From positions 5,017,310-5,081,309 of the forward strand of contig JAOANR010000006.1 of NCBI GenBank assembly GCA_030278955.1: a DNA stretch of 64,000 bases. The letters run 5' to 3'. The translations under genes and the position numbers were made by a program. Below are positions 1-12,672 of the stretch, in pieces (position 1 is the stretch's first letter; each line of letters opens with the position of its first letter). The DNA comes from Hygrophila difformis (lineage: Eukaryota; Streptophyta; Magnoliopsida; Lamiales; Acanthaceae). The notes below the pieces were generated by a model that saw nothing but the letters and a program-made list of their open reading frames with translations, did no database searches and was not told where the DNA came from.

Positions 1-1148
1 TTTTGGAATTGGAATTTTGTGGGTTTTGTTTCGAGGAATTTGGGGGTGCGGGAGGCGGATCATGTGTTTTCCCTTCTTGTTTTGTTGACCTATTTTTGGG
101 GAATTTTAGAACCCTAAGTTGGAAAAATACCCAAAATAGAAGTTTTCAAATCCCGTCCTTTAGTAACTAAAGCTATTGCGCTTTCACCCTTTTGTTTTCG
201 TTATCTTATGGAATAATGATGATGATAGTGGTTTCGCATCATATGCCTGTGTGCCCTATGCATATTCTGTGTTTATCCACCCACTGCGTTCGGTTGAATT
301 TGATAGTAGAATGGAAATTCGGAAGAAACATAATGAGTTTTTCCTCTTGGGACTAGAGTGGGTCTGATTTATAAGTCGATGGTTGGATTTGGATATCAGT
401 TTGCCAGAGGGAGCTTTTACAATTTTCAGAATTTGCTACAGAATAATATTATGGCATAATTACTTTTATAGCAAATCTATTTTGCATCACAATTATAGCA
501 GATTTGATGTCATAGTTGAATAATAAAATTTAGTTGGATCACCTCCAGAATAACCTTGGTTCTTGAATAAAGCATTGAATGGAAAGGTTATTATCATAGA
601 AGAGTTTAGATGAATAAGCAATAATCTAGCTCTAAGTGACTGGCTTTTGAAATAGAAGGGTTCATAAATCAAGAAGCAGAATTTGCAATAGAGGAAAATG
701 GAGAGACTTCAAATTTCAAACAAATACATAAAAGATTACATAAAGAAGACACTGAAAATAATGAAAACATAAAAGAATACAAAAGCATCAGTATTTGGCA
801 CTACACTTGCGAATTCACTATTTTCTCAAACTCGTTTGGAAACCTTGGTTTTTGCTATCTTATTCATCAGTATGTGAATATCTAAGTATTGCGGGATATC
901 AAATACAAATAGTCGAACATATCAAAAAATAAATAAAACTTTTATGAATTCATCCTAAGATGACATTGAAATATATTTGCCTTATTCTCAATTCTGAATG
1001 ACCAACTAAAATCTGAGTCATCTAAGTTGAAATTGGTCTAAGTTCCTGATGCCAACAGATTTAGGTTGTGTAATTTTTATTGTATTATGTGTCCTTGTAT
1101 TCCTTTTGTTCGAACTATATGCCATATCAATATTCTCTTACTTTGAAG
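1..1148. other. AT-rich stretch, no gene recognised
   Basis: No coding exon, RNA gene or transposon end could be supported here. The short open frames are not protein-like. The stretch could be intron or promoter DNA of the gene whose putative exons begin at 1149, or part of the Helitron if its 5' end lies this far left. Confidence 0.4.
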
Positions 1149-1504
1149 AGATTACATCTGAATCAATATCTTGCTTGGAGAGATTGGAAGATTTTCAACT
1201 AAAAACAATGGAAATTCAAGTATCCTTTTCTGTTTGTTTATTAGTTTCGGTTGAAATCACAAGCTTATTATATTATTAATTTATCTAGAACAAAGTTAAT
1301 GCTTCAAATAAGGCAGTGGTGATTGCTGATTGCCCTTGGTGGACTTAATCTATTTTGGGGTTATAATTCTCAATTCCATGTTCAACCTAAGTACATTGCC
1401 TCTTAATCTATTTTTTTCACTGTTGTGTTCTTGCATTTTTACAGCGAAATAAAAAACCTGGATATTCGGCTGTCGTTTCATATAATATAAGTGGAGGCCA
1501 CAAG
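1149..1504 (+). pseudogene. Three putative exons of an unidentified gene
   Basis: Three short open segments have plausible splice borders and agree in phase: 1149-1219, 1289-1318 (30 nt) and 1445-1504 (60 nt, 20 codons). The first reads as a charged helix (…ISCLERLEDFQLKTMEIQ) before GTATCC. The third follows a pyrimidine-rich stretch ending in ACAG, reads KPGYSAVVSYNISGG and ends before GTTTGT. I do not recognise the family. No start codon or downstream continuation was found before the Helitron Rep gene, so this is either a host gene interrupted by the Helitron or a third captured fragment. Splice borders and frame are seen directly; that these are real exons is inference. Confidence 0.35.
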
Positions 1505-2027
1505 GTTTGTACTTTCCATTCCGGTTTCACTTCCCCTTTCAGATCTTCCTTGTGTTTTATTGCCGAGTTCTTGCACGCGACTTTTAGGTTTGTATTTTTT
1601 TACCCCCAAACTTTACTCTTCTCTTTTTGCTTCCTTTGGAATATGTTGTATTCTTTGGAGTACCTGGTGCTCACTACACATTTACCCAACTACTTTTAGG
1701 AAATGAGTCGTTATTCATAGTATCATCGCATGGATTTTCCATATATTTATGCCTAGAGTTACCTGAGCACCATTGAAATGTGCACAATAAATAACAGCTG
1801 TTGATTTTATTCAACTAGAACAATTAATTCGTATTCTATATCAATTCATCCTCTTCTTCGGAAATGGGTCATTATGTTTTCTTTACGAGCTTTTCCCGAT
1901 TTTTGGCCATTGCTATGGTTTCTTACTACATTCAAATGCACCTTACGCTTTTGCCATTATTTTTTTGGGTACTTTCAACTTCCCTGCCTCGTGTGCTGCT
2001 GTCAGCTTCATATTTACGTATATCACT
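1505..2027. other. Leader region before the Helitron Rep gene
   Basis: No gene is seen. This is where the Helitron 5' end (TC after an A, with an AT-rich start) would be expected if the exons at 1149-1504 are host sequence. No candidate stands out. Confidence 0.35.
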
Positions 2028-5000
2028 ATGTCAAGTGCTCGGAATGCTAGGCGTCGTCTTGTCTATGGTGATACTCCACGTCCTGTACGTACTGCTACGT
2101 GTATTCCTATTCGAAGGGAGGTTTTATTAACTTCTCCTTGGGTTGATCCTCCTCCCACAACATGTATTCATTGTGGGGCCTTACTCTTTCACCATGAACC
2201 TTTGTCTATATGTTGTTCAGGTGGTAGTTTTTCCCTTTCTCCTCTTGAAGTCCCAACTCAATTAAAAGATTTATTCCAAGGATCTCATCCATTGTCCAGC
2301 CACTTTGCAACTTTTATTCGTACATATAATAACTCATTCGCCTTCTCTACACTAGGTGTGAAATATGATGTAAAACTTTGTCTCAATGAACAAAATCTAT
2401 ATATCTTTCGTGTTAATGGCACAATCCATCACTTCATAAACTCTCTTGTTCCAGCTGATTCAACACATAGACATCTACAACTTTACTACCATGATCCTAC
2501 AACAGAGCTTGACGCCCGTATGCAAAGTTATCCCGATCTAGATCCTACCCTTGTTGCATTGTTGATTTCACTTTCGGCCTTCAATCCTTACGCATCTTTT
2601 TTCCGGCAATTGTATCAAATGCCAGCTATTCACGATTACAAAATTTACTTGAAGACCCATGCAACACTAGACCATCGAGTCTATAATCGTCCTACAGTTG
2701 ATGATATTTCTATAATATGGCAAGACGGTGAATCGCAAAATCCTGCCTTGGAGCATGATATTCAGGTCTACCCTATTGATGGCACTGTTAGGAAGGTGTC
2801 TTATTTCTCATACGCGTATGATCCAGTGCAATACCCATTGCTTCATCCCTACGGCCAACCTGGTTGGAATCTCGGCATGGTGAAAACGAGGTCGTTGTCA
2901 TCTCCCGTGGTAGACACTGCTCACACAGCCCAAAACTTCTCCCAGTCTTTTCAGGAAGAAATGCCCCAACAACGTATGGCTCTGGCCTATATGTTCGTTT
3001 CATACAATTCTTTCTGCTTACCCTAGGTTAACCTCCTTTAGTTGTTAATTCTCTTCAGCAAGGAAGCAGCGCAGGATGGACAAGAGCCATGTATCCATTC
3101 GAGAGTATTATTCTTATCGGCTTCAAATACGTCCTTTTTGTTCTGGTGTTCTGTTATGTAGTGGCCGACTTTTGCAGCAATATATTGTTGATCAATATAT
3201 CAAGATTGAAACTCAAAGATTGGATTTCTACCGTTCTGAACAACTACAAAACAAACACAGGCAAGAGACTTTACAGGGAATTATGGATGCATATAGCACA
3301 CAGGGAATATCTGATTTAGGCAGAATTGGAAAACCTATTGTTTTGCCTTCTTCATTCATTGGAGGTCCGCGTGATATGCATCGAAGATATATGGATGCTA
3401 TGGCGCTTGTTCAAACATACGGCAAGCCGGATTTCTTTATCACAATGACTTGTAATCCACAATGGATAGAAATACAAGAACTCCTCTCAATCAATGAATC
3501 CAGTACTATGTTGTCGAGCATTTCAAAAAAGAGGACTTCCACATATTCATATGTTGCTAATTATGTATCCTGATTCAAAATTGCAATCTCCTTCACAATA
3601 TGATTCCTTTGTTTCTGCTGAAATTCCTGATGAAATTGAAAGACCGTACCTTTACAACTTAGTTTGTAAACATATGTTGCACGGGCCTTGCGGACATATG
3701 AATCTTGAAAATATTTGCATGCGTGATGGAAAATGTAAAAATCATTATCCCAAAGAATTCAGTGATACTACAATCCATGCACCGAATGGCTATCCTGTAT
3801 ATCGAAGGAGAAATAATGGTGCTGTTGCACATGCACGCGGTAGGTTACTGGACAATCGTTGGGTCGTACCGTACAACCCATACCTCTTAGCAAAGTTTGA
3901 TTGCCATATTAATGTGGAAATTTGCTCAACTGTAAAGCTTGTCAAGTACCTATACAAATATGTGTATAAAGGCCATGACCGAATAGCATTTTCAGTTGAA
4001 CCTTCAGAGCCACCTGAAACCATTGATGAGATATCGGCCTTTCAAACAGGTCGCTGGGTTGCACCACCTGAAGCATGTTGGCGTATATTTAGTTTCCTAC
4101 TAAATGAAATTCAACCACCTGTACTAGCTCTTCATTTACACCTGCCTAATTATCAATATACAAGTTTCTTATCCACAGATCCCATCTCTACGATCCTTGA
4201 CGGCAGTCAGGCAAAACGCACAATGTTAACTGAGTTTTTCCATATGAACAACTCCGATAATGTTGCAAGAACTGCAAATCTATTATATAGGGAGTTCCCT
4301 AAACATTTTGTTTGGAATCCTGTCAAACGTACATGGAAAGTGCGTGAACGGGGCACAGTTGTTGGAAGAATTGTTACAGCACGTCCTTCTGAGGGTGAAC
4401 GCTATTACCTTCGTTTGTTGCTCCAGGCTCGACACGGCCCTACTTCATTTGCAGATCTACGTACCGTAAATGGCACCTTATATGAAACTTTTCGTGCAGC
4501 TTGTGTTGCACTAGGTTTGCTGGAAAGTGATACGGCACTTATAGATTGCCTAGAAGAAGCTTCTAATTTTCACTACCGAATTCATTTTCCCAACTCTTCG
4601 CTACAATTCTTGAGTTCTGCAATCCAGCCGAACCCCAACTCTTATGGACAATGTTTTACCAACATTGTACAAGCCCACCATCGACTTCTTTTGCTGATGA
4701 GCAGTCACTACTCGAAATCAGAGCATTGTATTCTGTTAATCATTATCTTACATCCTTTGGCAAGGACTTATCTCATTATGGAATTCACATCACATCTCCT
4801 TCGCACACATTTCCCTCAGCTGAATCTCCTCACTCTGCTACATCAACATCTACTCCTTCAACTACACCCTTTCCAGATGTATCTTCTTTGAATTCCCAAC
4901 AAAAAATGATATTTGATATCATTGTGCAAAAATTGTGTAACAAAATTCCATTTGTTTGCTTTATTGACGGCCCTGCAGGAACTGGCAAAACTTTTTTGTA

Positions 5001-6287
5001 CAAGTCCATATTGTCATTTGCTTCACATGAAAGGATTGTTGCCATTCCGGTGGCAACCTCGGGAGTGGCTGCGTCTTTACTGCCCAATGGCCAAACGGCA
5101 CATTCTAAATTCAAGCTTCCTCTTGATGTTTCGCAATGTTCAACATGTAACATATCTAAGCAATCAAACCTTGCATCCCATTTACGAGAAGCTTCTCTTA
5201 TCATTTGGGATGAAATTTCTATGGCTCGGCGTGAACTTATCGAAGCCTTAGATACTACTTTACGAGATATAATAGATTCAACTGCCCCGTTTGGTGGTAA
5301 GGTAGTTATTTTTGGAGGTGACTTCAGACAAATAACTCCTGTTATTCCGCATGCCACTAGAGATGCCTTCATTGATTCAAGTGTTGTGTCATCTGTCTTG
5401 TTTAAAAATGCAACAAAGTTTCATTTAACGTGAACATGAGAGCACGCAATGATCCAAGTTTTGCAACCTTCCTTGAATCCATTGGCAATAATACATGTGT
5501 TAATTCCCCCGAAGGGGAAGTCCGCCTTCCTGTAAATATATTACTTCCTTATTACAGTGACACATTACAACTTTTAATTGACAAAATTTTCCCTCCTCCA
5601 CTATTAACTAATATCTCTCAGAATTCTTTTGTTTCAAGATCAATACTAACTACAACCAATGAAATAGTTGATGAAATCAATGCTCATATTCTTCATAAGC
5701 TTCCTGGTGAACAATTTATTTCAATAGGTCGGGATGTTACAAAAGATCCTGCACAACAAGCTCACTACGAAGACTATCTTGCAACAATTACGCCAAATGG
5801 AATGCCACCTCATACATTAATATTAAAAGAAGGTGCCCCTATAATGTTGTTACGAAATCTTGATCCCGCAAACGGATTGTCCAATGGCACCCGTCTCATC
5901 TGCAAACAAGTAACACGTAACGTCCTTCAAGCAGAGATCCTAACAGGGCCATGCTCTGGAAAAATATGTTTTATACCTCGAATACCCTTGCAACCAAAAA
6001 CATTGCTTGAATCATCCGTAGATTTCTCCCGTATACAATTTCCCGTCAAGCTTTGTTTCGCAATGACCATAAACAAATCTCAGGGCCAAACACTTGACCA
6101 CGTTGGGGTATACATTAGAACACCCGTATTTATGCATGGCCAGCTTTATGTGGCATTGTCAAGAGCAACATCATTTGATAAATTGCATGTTGTAATTCGT
6201 CCATTAACAAAAAGCCCTGCCATTGTTGAATGGACAAAAAATATTGTCTATCAGGAGCTTCTCCAAGCAGCTGGGATTTCTACGTAA
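2028..6287 (+). pseudogene. Helitron Rep/helicase (RepHel), frameshifted
   Basis: This is the relic of the Helitron transposase, an HUH-type single-strand nickase fused to a PIF1-like helicase. Recognisable parts, in order: an N-terminal zinc-finger-like region (CIHCGALLFHH and a CC pair near 2160-2220); Rep core (SFIGGPRDMHRRYMDAMALV, TCNPQW at 3360-3470); HUH motif GLPHIHMLLIM near 3530-3570; the two-tyrosine motif KYLYKYVYKGHD near 3940-3980; helicase Walker A GPAGTGKT near 4972; Walker B LIIWDEIS near 5200; GGDFRQ near 5318; and a C-terminal NKSQGQTLDHVGVY and YVALSRATS near 6070-6170. The reading frame changes at least four times (near 3026-3076, 3480-3500, 4570-4640 and 5430). About 50 residues normally found just before the HUH motif appear to be missing. 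It therefore cannot make a full enzyme. Confidence 0.9.
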
Positions 6288-6309
6288 CATATCTATTTCG
6301 TAAATTTAT

Positions 6310-6357
6310 TCCTACCAAGTTACTACATTGAACTCCTACCAAGTTACTACATTGAAC
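6310..6357. repeat. Tandem duplication, 24-bp unit x2
   Basis: The unit TCCTACCAAGTTACTACATT plus GAAC occurs twice head to tail just after the RepHel stop codon. It probably arose by slippage or unequal repair. Confidence 0.85.
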
Positions 6358-6921
6358 TGACTATCTTACGAATTCCATGAGTTTGTTGATAGTTTATATT
6401 TTTATGCTGGAATAAAAGTTGTCCGCAAACGTGTAATTGCAAATTGTACATACAATATCCTCTTCCCTTAGGTTTTCTTTACATGTGCGCTGCTATAAAG
6501 ATTTCGATTCCATGTTTGTATTCATGTTACCAGTTTCTTGCCTCAGGTTGCTTCTTCGTCCCTACCGTAGACTTTAATTTTTCTATACATTTAGACTATT
6601 AGGTATTCCGTATGCATACTTTTGTCTGCATCTGCTCACTACCATGACGAAACATCCACTGAAAATATGATGTCTGAAGTGGATTTAGAGTTAAGGCTTT
6701 ATTGTTTGAGAGTACAGGAAATATGATTTCAGATTCGAAATATGTGTTTCACGACTTTAGTCCTGAGATTTCTTCTATGGTTTACAATTTCATATAGTAT
6801 GTCATTGGGGTTCAAGAATGAGAGCCGAATTGAATGCAGGAAGTAATTGAGTGTTTTCCTCTGTTTTCCCGTGTATAATTTTGGTATGTGATGGGTTACC
6901 TTCTTATTGCCTATGCTGCAG
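6358..6921. other. Helitron internal non-coding DNA
   Basis: No coding exon is recognised. The right part probably includes intron sequence carried along with the captured WD40 gene fragment. Confidence 0.4.
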
Positions 6922-7120
6922 ATCTGGAGTATAAACCAGGACTCCTGTTTACTTGATTTGCCGGGACATAACAAGGTATGCCACCAGATTTTTGTGTATT
7001 TGTGAGGAGCACACAACTTTTTCTTGACGGTTATTATATGTTCCAGGAGATATACACTGTCGGATGGAGTCCAATAACGCCTAGGACCAGCAACCCCAAT
7101 CTGAAACCGGTACTGCCAAG
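6922..7120 (+). pseudogene. Captured fragment of a HOS15/TBL1-like WD40 gene
   Basis: Two exons with intact splice borders are preserved. Exon 6922-6975 (after TGCAG, before GTATGC) encodes IWSINQDSCLLDLPGHNK. Exon 7047-7120 (after TTCCAG, before GTGATT) encodes EIYTVGWSP then TSNPNLKPVL. This order and wording is the WD40 region of plant HOS15 (TBL1-like histone deacetylase co-repressor), where the same stretch reads IWSMKQD…HSKEIYT…WSPTGPGTNNPN. The second exon also ends in the same phase (AG split). No other HOS15 exon is nearby. This is a genomic piece with its intron, as expected for Helitron capture and not for a processed copy. It is not functional as a protein. Confidence 0.8.
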
Positions 7121-8084
7121 GTGATTAATCTGCACTATGATTATCAAGTTATATGGTTTTAGGTGTTTTATAGTTTTATTTATGCAATAATCCATGACTA
7201 TAGCTATAAGGCCGGATTTCATCAACTTGAGAGTAATGAACTGAAACGAAATTCTGATATAAAAGAAGCTATATGATCTACTATTGTATGTCACATTATT
7301 ATTAATAAGTGTGTATGACTCTTTAACCTCTCCATGTTTTAATATTTTTGTATGTTTTTTTTATCTTGATGAATATAATTTTTAATTGTTTGGATTTTAT
7401 TTAATGTTCATCATCTTCATCGAACGGATATATTGCCCGAGCATTTGAGAAATGTCGCATCTGCATTACATTACTAAAACAATTAATAAATTCCCTCAAT
7501 ATATGTGTTCTATACTGTTTTTTTACATGAGACGAAATCTTCTTAATGTTCATTACTCTAATTCATCATCAGTTTGTTTGATAACCATCCTAAGAAAATT
7601 GATTACTACTGTACCAATGGCCAATTGGCCATGGATATGATGGCTATGATTAGTGCTAGAATCTAGGAGTGTTATTATCAAATTGCGTTCAACTTTTCTA
7701 GCTACTCAATTTCTTTCCAAGTCCAGCATTCAGAAGCTATTATTGCCTAAATTTGACCAACAATTAGTATCTAATTTAGCACTACTACTATACCAGGAAG
7801 TATGTGGTTTCAAAATTGTTTCTTGATACTTGTTCTATGCGTTCATAAAGGTGTTGTATGATGAATTCTGTGATGAAAAGTTGGAATTTTTTTACAATTA
7901 GTGATGAATTAATTGAGTTTGAATCACTGCAAATTTAAATCAAGATTAGGTTCGGACTTCACCCAAATTCATACTTGGAGTTGTAGAGGCCTACAATGTC
8001 CAAGGAAATTAAAGGTTAATGCTTTAGCAACAGTTAATCAATCAGCTACTTCATTTTCTCTGATTAATGTCTTGTTCTCCACAG
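7121..8084. other. Helitron internal DNA between captured fragments
   Basis: AT-rich, with no supported exon. It probably contains intron sequence from one or both captured genes. Confidence 0.4.
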
Positions 8085-8192
8085 GTTGATGTTGCATATG
8101 CTCCATTCATAGAGCGGTTTCAAATCTTTTTCCAAGAACAGTGGAATTATGACATTACATCTGGTAGACCTAAACTAGCTGCATGGATTGAG
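8085..8192 (+). pseudogene. Captured exon of a lambda-class glutathione S-transferase
   Basis: One 108-nt exon sits between a CCACAG acceptor and a GTATTA donor and encodes 36 residues, including VDVAYAPFIERFQIFF and YDITSGRPKLAAWIE. This is the characteristic C-terminal alpha-helical stretch of plant GSTL (lambda) enzymes. The thioredoxin-fold exons carrying the catalytic cysteine are absent, as is the C-terminal exon, so it is an isolated exon. It lies in the same orientation as the Helitron genes and is best explained as captured host DNA. Confidence 0.82.
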
Positions 8193-8833
8193 GTATTAAT
8201 TAATTAAATCAATTTTTGACAATGCTATAAAATCTTTATATGAAATCCCATGTTATCTATTCTTCTGTTTAAACCTAAGCTAAGGCAAGTAGTCTTGGTC
8301 TTTTTTGCCTACATTCGGTTGAAAAATATTGTACATGACTCTCTTGGCTTCTGCCATTCCACTTACCCCGGTTATTTCAATTACTTGTTGAATATAAATT
8401 AGTCAGTTTCCAGCTATCTCACATCTACATACACTGAAATCATTATTTTCCTTATCCAATTTTATTTTTCTTCTTATATATGCTGTCATGTCTGCAGACC
8501 CAACAATCGATTGCTTAGAGAATAGAGAACCCATCATTCCAACAACTGTTCCTCCTCTGCCACTCTACAGTCCCAGCCAATCCCCACCAACTCTATCATC
8601 ATTTGGTAAAAAAATCCCTCCATGCTGTCAAAACTCAACCAAACTAAATCTCCTTCCCCATTCCCAATGACAGATTGTTCAACCAAACTAGATCTCCTCC
8701 CACATTCCCAATGCCAACACTGTTTTCCTACTGTTTCTCCACTAATCCATTCCTTAGAACTATATAACCAGCCAGTATTCGTTCACTCTTCTTATTTCCC
8801 AAGCTCTAGCCTAAGCAATTTCAGCCTCTACCA
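8193..8833. other. Spacer upstream of the Helitron RPA gene
   Basis: A proline/serine-rich open stretch at 8488-8670 directly precedes the RPA start but is not needed for its frame. It may be 5' leader. No other feature is seen. Confidence 0.4.
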
Positions 8834-11800
8834 ATGGATGAAAAAAGTGTGGCCCATTTTCAGCCAACACCAATGGATGAAAAAAATGTGGCTCTCCCAC
8901 CACCTATAATCACAGCTGTGGCTGATCTGACTCCAACTTCAAAAGACTGGATTTTGAAGGTCATGCTCCTTGAGACTACATTTGAAAGAGTCTCAAGAAA
9001 AAGTGGCAAACACTACAAGCGTTACATCTTTGTTGATGCGCAGGTAAATCTCCAGTTTCACATACCTTTACTCCGGTTTTTTTGAACTTTCATTACTTAG
9101 AGTCAGGTCTTCAGAATATGTTCTCATCATAACAAGCTGAGTGTTTGGCTATTAGTTGGGATAGAATGACAATCAGACACACTAAGATTCCATCTCTAAT
9201 TTGTTTTTTTTTGCTTGCCCATCTCTAATTTGTTAATTCACAGATTGAAGAAAAAAAAAAAAAAAAAAAAACCAAAGCAAAAATGTTGTATCTGTTCATA
9301 GTCTGTTTTAATGAGAGGTTATTTTAATAGTATTCTCAAAATATTGTATTACACTTGTGTTAGATGCTTACTGGATGAAATCACAACTGTATCTTAGGAT
9401 CAGGTTGCTTATGTTTTGCTTCCGGTTTTTCCCTCCAACATTGTTTGCCCTCCAACATTATCACACTTACTTTTGAAATACATTATATACTGCACTTCTT
9501 AATTATTCCACATTTTCTTAGGATTCCAGAATTAAAAGCATAAAAAATAAGTATTCATAACCCATCAAAAGCCTACATATAATTACCCTAACAAATTTAT
9601 GTTGGTTTTGGAAGTGGAGGATCTTCACAGAAAGATCAGGATACACATCCAAAACCATGCATAAACCACATACAACATCACATAGTTTCAGAATGCACAT
9701 ACCAATAGCATACCATTACCAGGTCAGAATTTCTTTATTCCTACTAATCTAAGCAATAATATACTTGACTATTGCAGGGAACCAAAATACGTGCAGTCGC
9801 ATTTGATGATGAAATTCAAATCATTGATGAATGTCTGGAGATCTTCAAAACATACGAGATTACTGCAGATTTCTCCCATAGTACAATCATGGATGAGTTG
9901 CCCAACTACAACAAAACTGCTCAGCTAATTCTCAACAAAAGATGTAGCATTTGTCCTGTTGACGAGGCTCCACTACACATGCTTACTGGAAAACCAGCCT
10001 TTGTCCGCCTATCCGCTCTTCATGAGTATATTGAGAGCAAAGCATTTATTGGTATGTAATTATTTTCATTATTTTATTGGGGGGTACGAGCATCCCCAAA
10101 ATCATAACTATTTATGTTTACAATTCCATGTAACCTGCTTCACATGACCTACTTTCTTCTTCATTAACAAGCAGATGTTGTCGGCATCCTGATTGATGTT
10201 GTGCCCCCCAAAAAAAAAGGAGATGATACCCTACAAGAAGTGATCCTGATATCCGAAGAGTTACACCCATTCCTGGCTCTAACACAATTTCCCATTCTCT
10301 ACCATTTGAAATCCCGATTCTTAGCTAATATATCGTATTTATAGGAAATTGCCTACAAGAGTAACATTGTGGAACGAGCTGGTTGGGGCTGAAAGAGCTA
10401 CAATCACTAACTCAATTAATGAAAGAAGAGTTGTTGCTATCCTCAACATGCGTGTATCCCCTTTCTATGGTAAAATGAATGCGCAAACTTTAGTTCTATA
10501 CAGTGTGTATTTCATATATGGCTCACTCACCTTCTTTTGTAGGGGTATCGCTATCTGCAATTACAACGGCTGCATTTCTTTTCGAACCTCCATACCCTGA
10601 GTGCACTGCACTTATTCAATGGTATATAAAAATATGTATTTATTTTATCATCAAATCTTCCCTAATGCAAATCATACATCTTCTTCATAGGAAACATGAC
10701 AATAAGGAGTATTTAGATGAAATTATCAGGAGAAAAAATTATTGGAGATCAATCAGATCTCCACCACTTGGCAATGCAGTGCTCACATCCATCTCTGCCA
10801 TGATTCAGTCAGCAAGAGTATGTTCTCTGATTTTACATTACCCTTATTGTGCCGAGGACAATAAAGTACTTTTCTATGTAGGACGGCACCTACAAATGTC
10901 AGGCAACTTTTCAGCTTGACCCACTGGACCCACGAAATATCCGGATGCTTTCTTATAATGCCTGCTCAAAATGTTACACAGCAACCTATACTGTTGGGGT
11001 CAAAAATTTCCGGTGCCACACATGCAGATCTATTCAACTAAGTGAGAGAAGGTTTGTATATATAACCATTTTCTTCATGCCATAACCTTCATCATCAGGC
11101 TAACATACTTCTGCATTATAGAGGCATGATTTATCTTGAGCTCCGTGATCAAACCGCGTCAGTCAAATGCGTTGCATATGAGGAACTTGCTGCTATGCTC
11201 CTTGATACAAACCCACATGACTTTGCCAAGAAGCAGACTGAGGTCCTTTCTTTTATTTCGTCATCCCAAACATTACACTACATGCAAATGCCAAATAAAT
11301 GAAAACCAGTAGTCTATGAATGTGATACGTTTGCTCTGTTTACAGGACATATATAATGCTTATGCTACAAGAAACCGCGCAATTGCTATGGTGCAATACA
11401 TTTTTGGGATAAAGAAAAAATTCCCTGTTCCAACAGACAGATTTCAGCAACCTAGCTATATAATTTCCGCTATGAACCTTCTCTCAGGTACCGACACTCC
11501 ACATGTCTCCCATACCATTAAAATTTTGTACTCCTGTTATAGCTATATTAGATCAGGTCTATCTCACTCATCCTTAACTTTCCAGATGCAATCTCATCAC
11601 CTCACACGGCATCAACTATTTCAACCAGTCGCATCCAAACAACAGGCATGACCCCTGAAATGGCTGCACTGTTACCATCATCTCCCAATACAAGCTTGGA
11701 AAAAGGAAAAAGTAACATATCGCCCCATTCATTACAATCAATCCTACTTCCTTATTTCCATACATGCTTCAAAGCCTGATCTGGCCATACTGAATATACA

Positions 11801-11975
11801 ATCAGGTTCAGTTGCAAAGAAATTGGAGCCATTGTTTGTAGCAGAAGAAATGGATCAAAGTACTGTTGCTGGGACTCCATCTGATGCACCCTCCAGCCCT
11901 GCTAAGAAGACAAAGCTCACTGCTGCAAAGAAATCAACTATGGCCTCCACAAAAGCAACCTCTGAAATCAGCTAG
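8834..11975 (+). CDS. RPA70-like single-strand DNA-binding protein of the Helitron
   Basis: Eleven exons join in phase into 472 codons: 8834-9043, 9778-10051, 10175-10259, 10345-10469, 10543-10621, 10691-10817, 10882-11051, 11122-11242, 11346-11487, 11586-11711 and 11806-11975. Every intron is GT-AG. The product looks like replication protein A large subunit: an OB fold from KDWILKVMLLETTF through GTKIRAVAFDDEI, a second OB fold around DVVGILIDVV and TRVTLWNEL, and a C-terminal zinc OB fold (CSKC and CHTC near 10960-11030). The tail is rich in S, A and K. Such RPA genes are standard cargo of plant Helitrons and are thought to coat single-stranded DNA during rolling-circle transposition. Unlike RepHel, no stop or frameshift is visible. 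The start is the first methionine giving the OB fold in frame; an upstream start is possible. Exon borders are my reading, not cDNA-proven. Confidence 0.8.
9249..9270. repeat. Poly-A tract in RPA intron 1
   Basis: A run of about 22 A lies inside the first intron of the RPA-like gene. Confidence 0.9.
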
Positions 11976-12672
11976 ATCTTCCAACGGTGAGCTATCAAGT
12001 CACCAGACCGCTGCACATTCTAATGTATTAGTGTACAAGTACTGCTAACATAGCTTATCTTTTGGGCATATTCTGAACAACTCGTGCCACTTTTGAATGC
12101 ATGCATCTCTGCGCTGCATTTATAATACCGTACTAATGCAGTAGCTGAAGAACTGTTAAGCAAAACTCGTAGCATGCATACATATTGGCTTGTAGCAGTT
12201 TGCTGCTTTTAGACCTTAAATGCTGCATTATAATAGTTTCCTACTTCCACAGTGGTTTGCTTGTTGCATCTATTAACATTGCTATTTATGTCATCGTTGC
12301 TTTGAAATTCCTTCCTACTCGTGGTATGTGTGTAGTTCCTTTGGGGTTATCTATAATTAATTTATACCCATTACTGCACTTCTATTCATGTACAAAAATG
12401 ATGGTAGTTCTATTAATGTTTCTCGTTGAATATTACGAAAAACTCATGTTTGTATTATATTTCAATGTATTCTCTGGTACCGCACTGCAGTTACAGTGCT
12501 TTCACCTGTGTCATTTAATCATAATGTCATCAAAGTAGTTTTCTATTTTATATGTCAATTTTCTTACATCCCAAATATTTGAATCCAATAAAACTGTTGC
12601 ATAAGCTTACTGCTCCCGTTGTGGATCCGTCGAAAAACTACCATGGCTGAAAATAATATTTTCATCACCTAC
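11976..12672. other. Helitron 3' non-coding region
   Basis: The 3' flank of the RPA gene runs down to the terminal hairpin. The open stretch at 12185-12538 has no recognisable domain and looks like chance. Confidence 0.5.

Noticed and set aside
1478..1500. TC followed by ATATAATATAAGTGGAGG, resembling a Helitron 5' end
   Set aside because: It is preceded by T, not A, and lies inside the in-phase candidate exon 1445-1504, so the likeness is probably chance.
8488..8670. Separate small protein before the RPA gene
   Set aside because: Low-complexity Pro/Ser sequence with no domain and no splice link to RPA exon 1; treated as leader.
12185..12538. 117-codon open frame near the Helitron 3' end
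   Set aside because: Hydrophobic, composition-driven translation of T-rich DNA with no recognisable motif.
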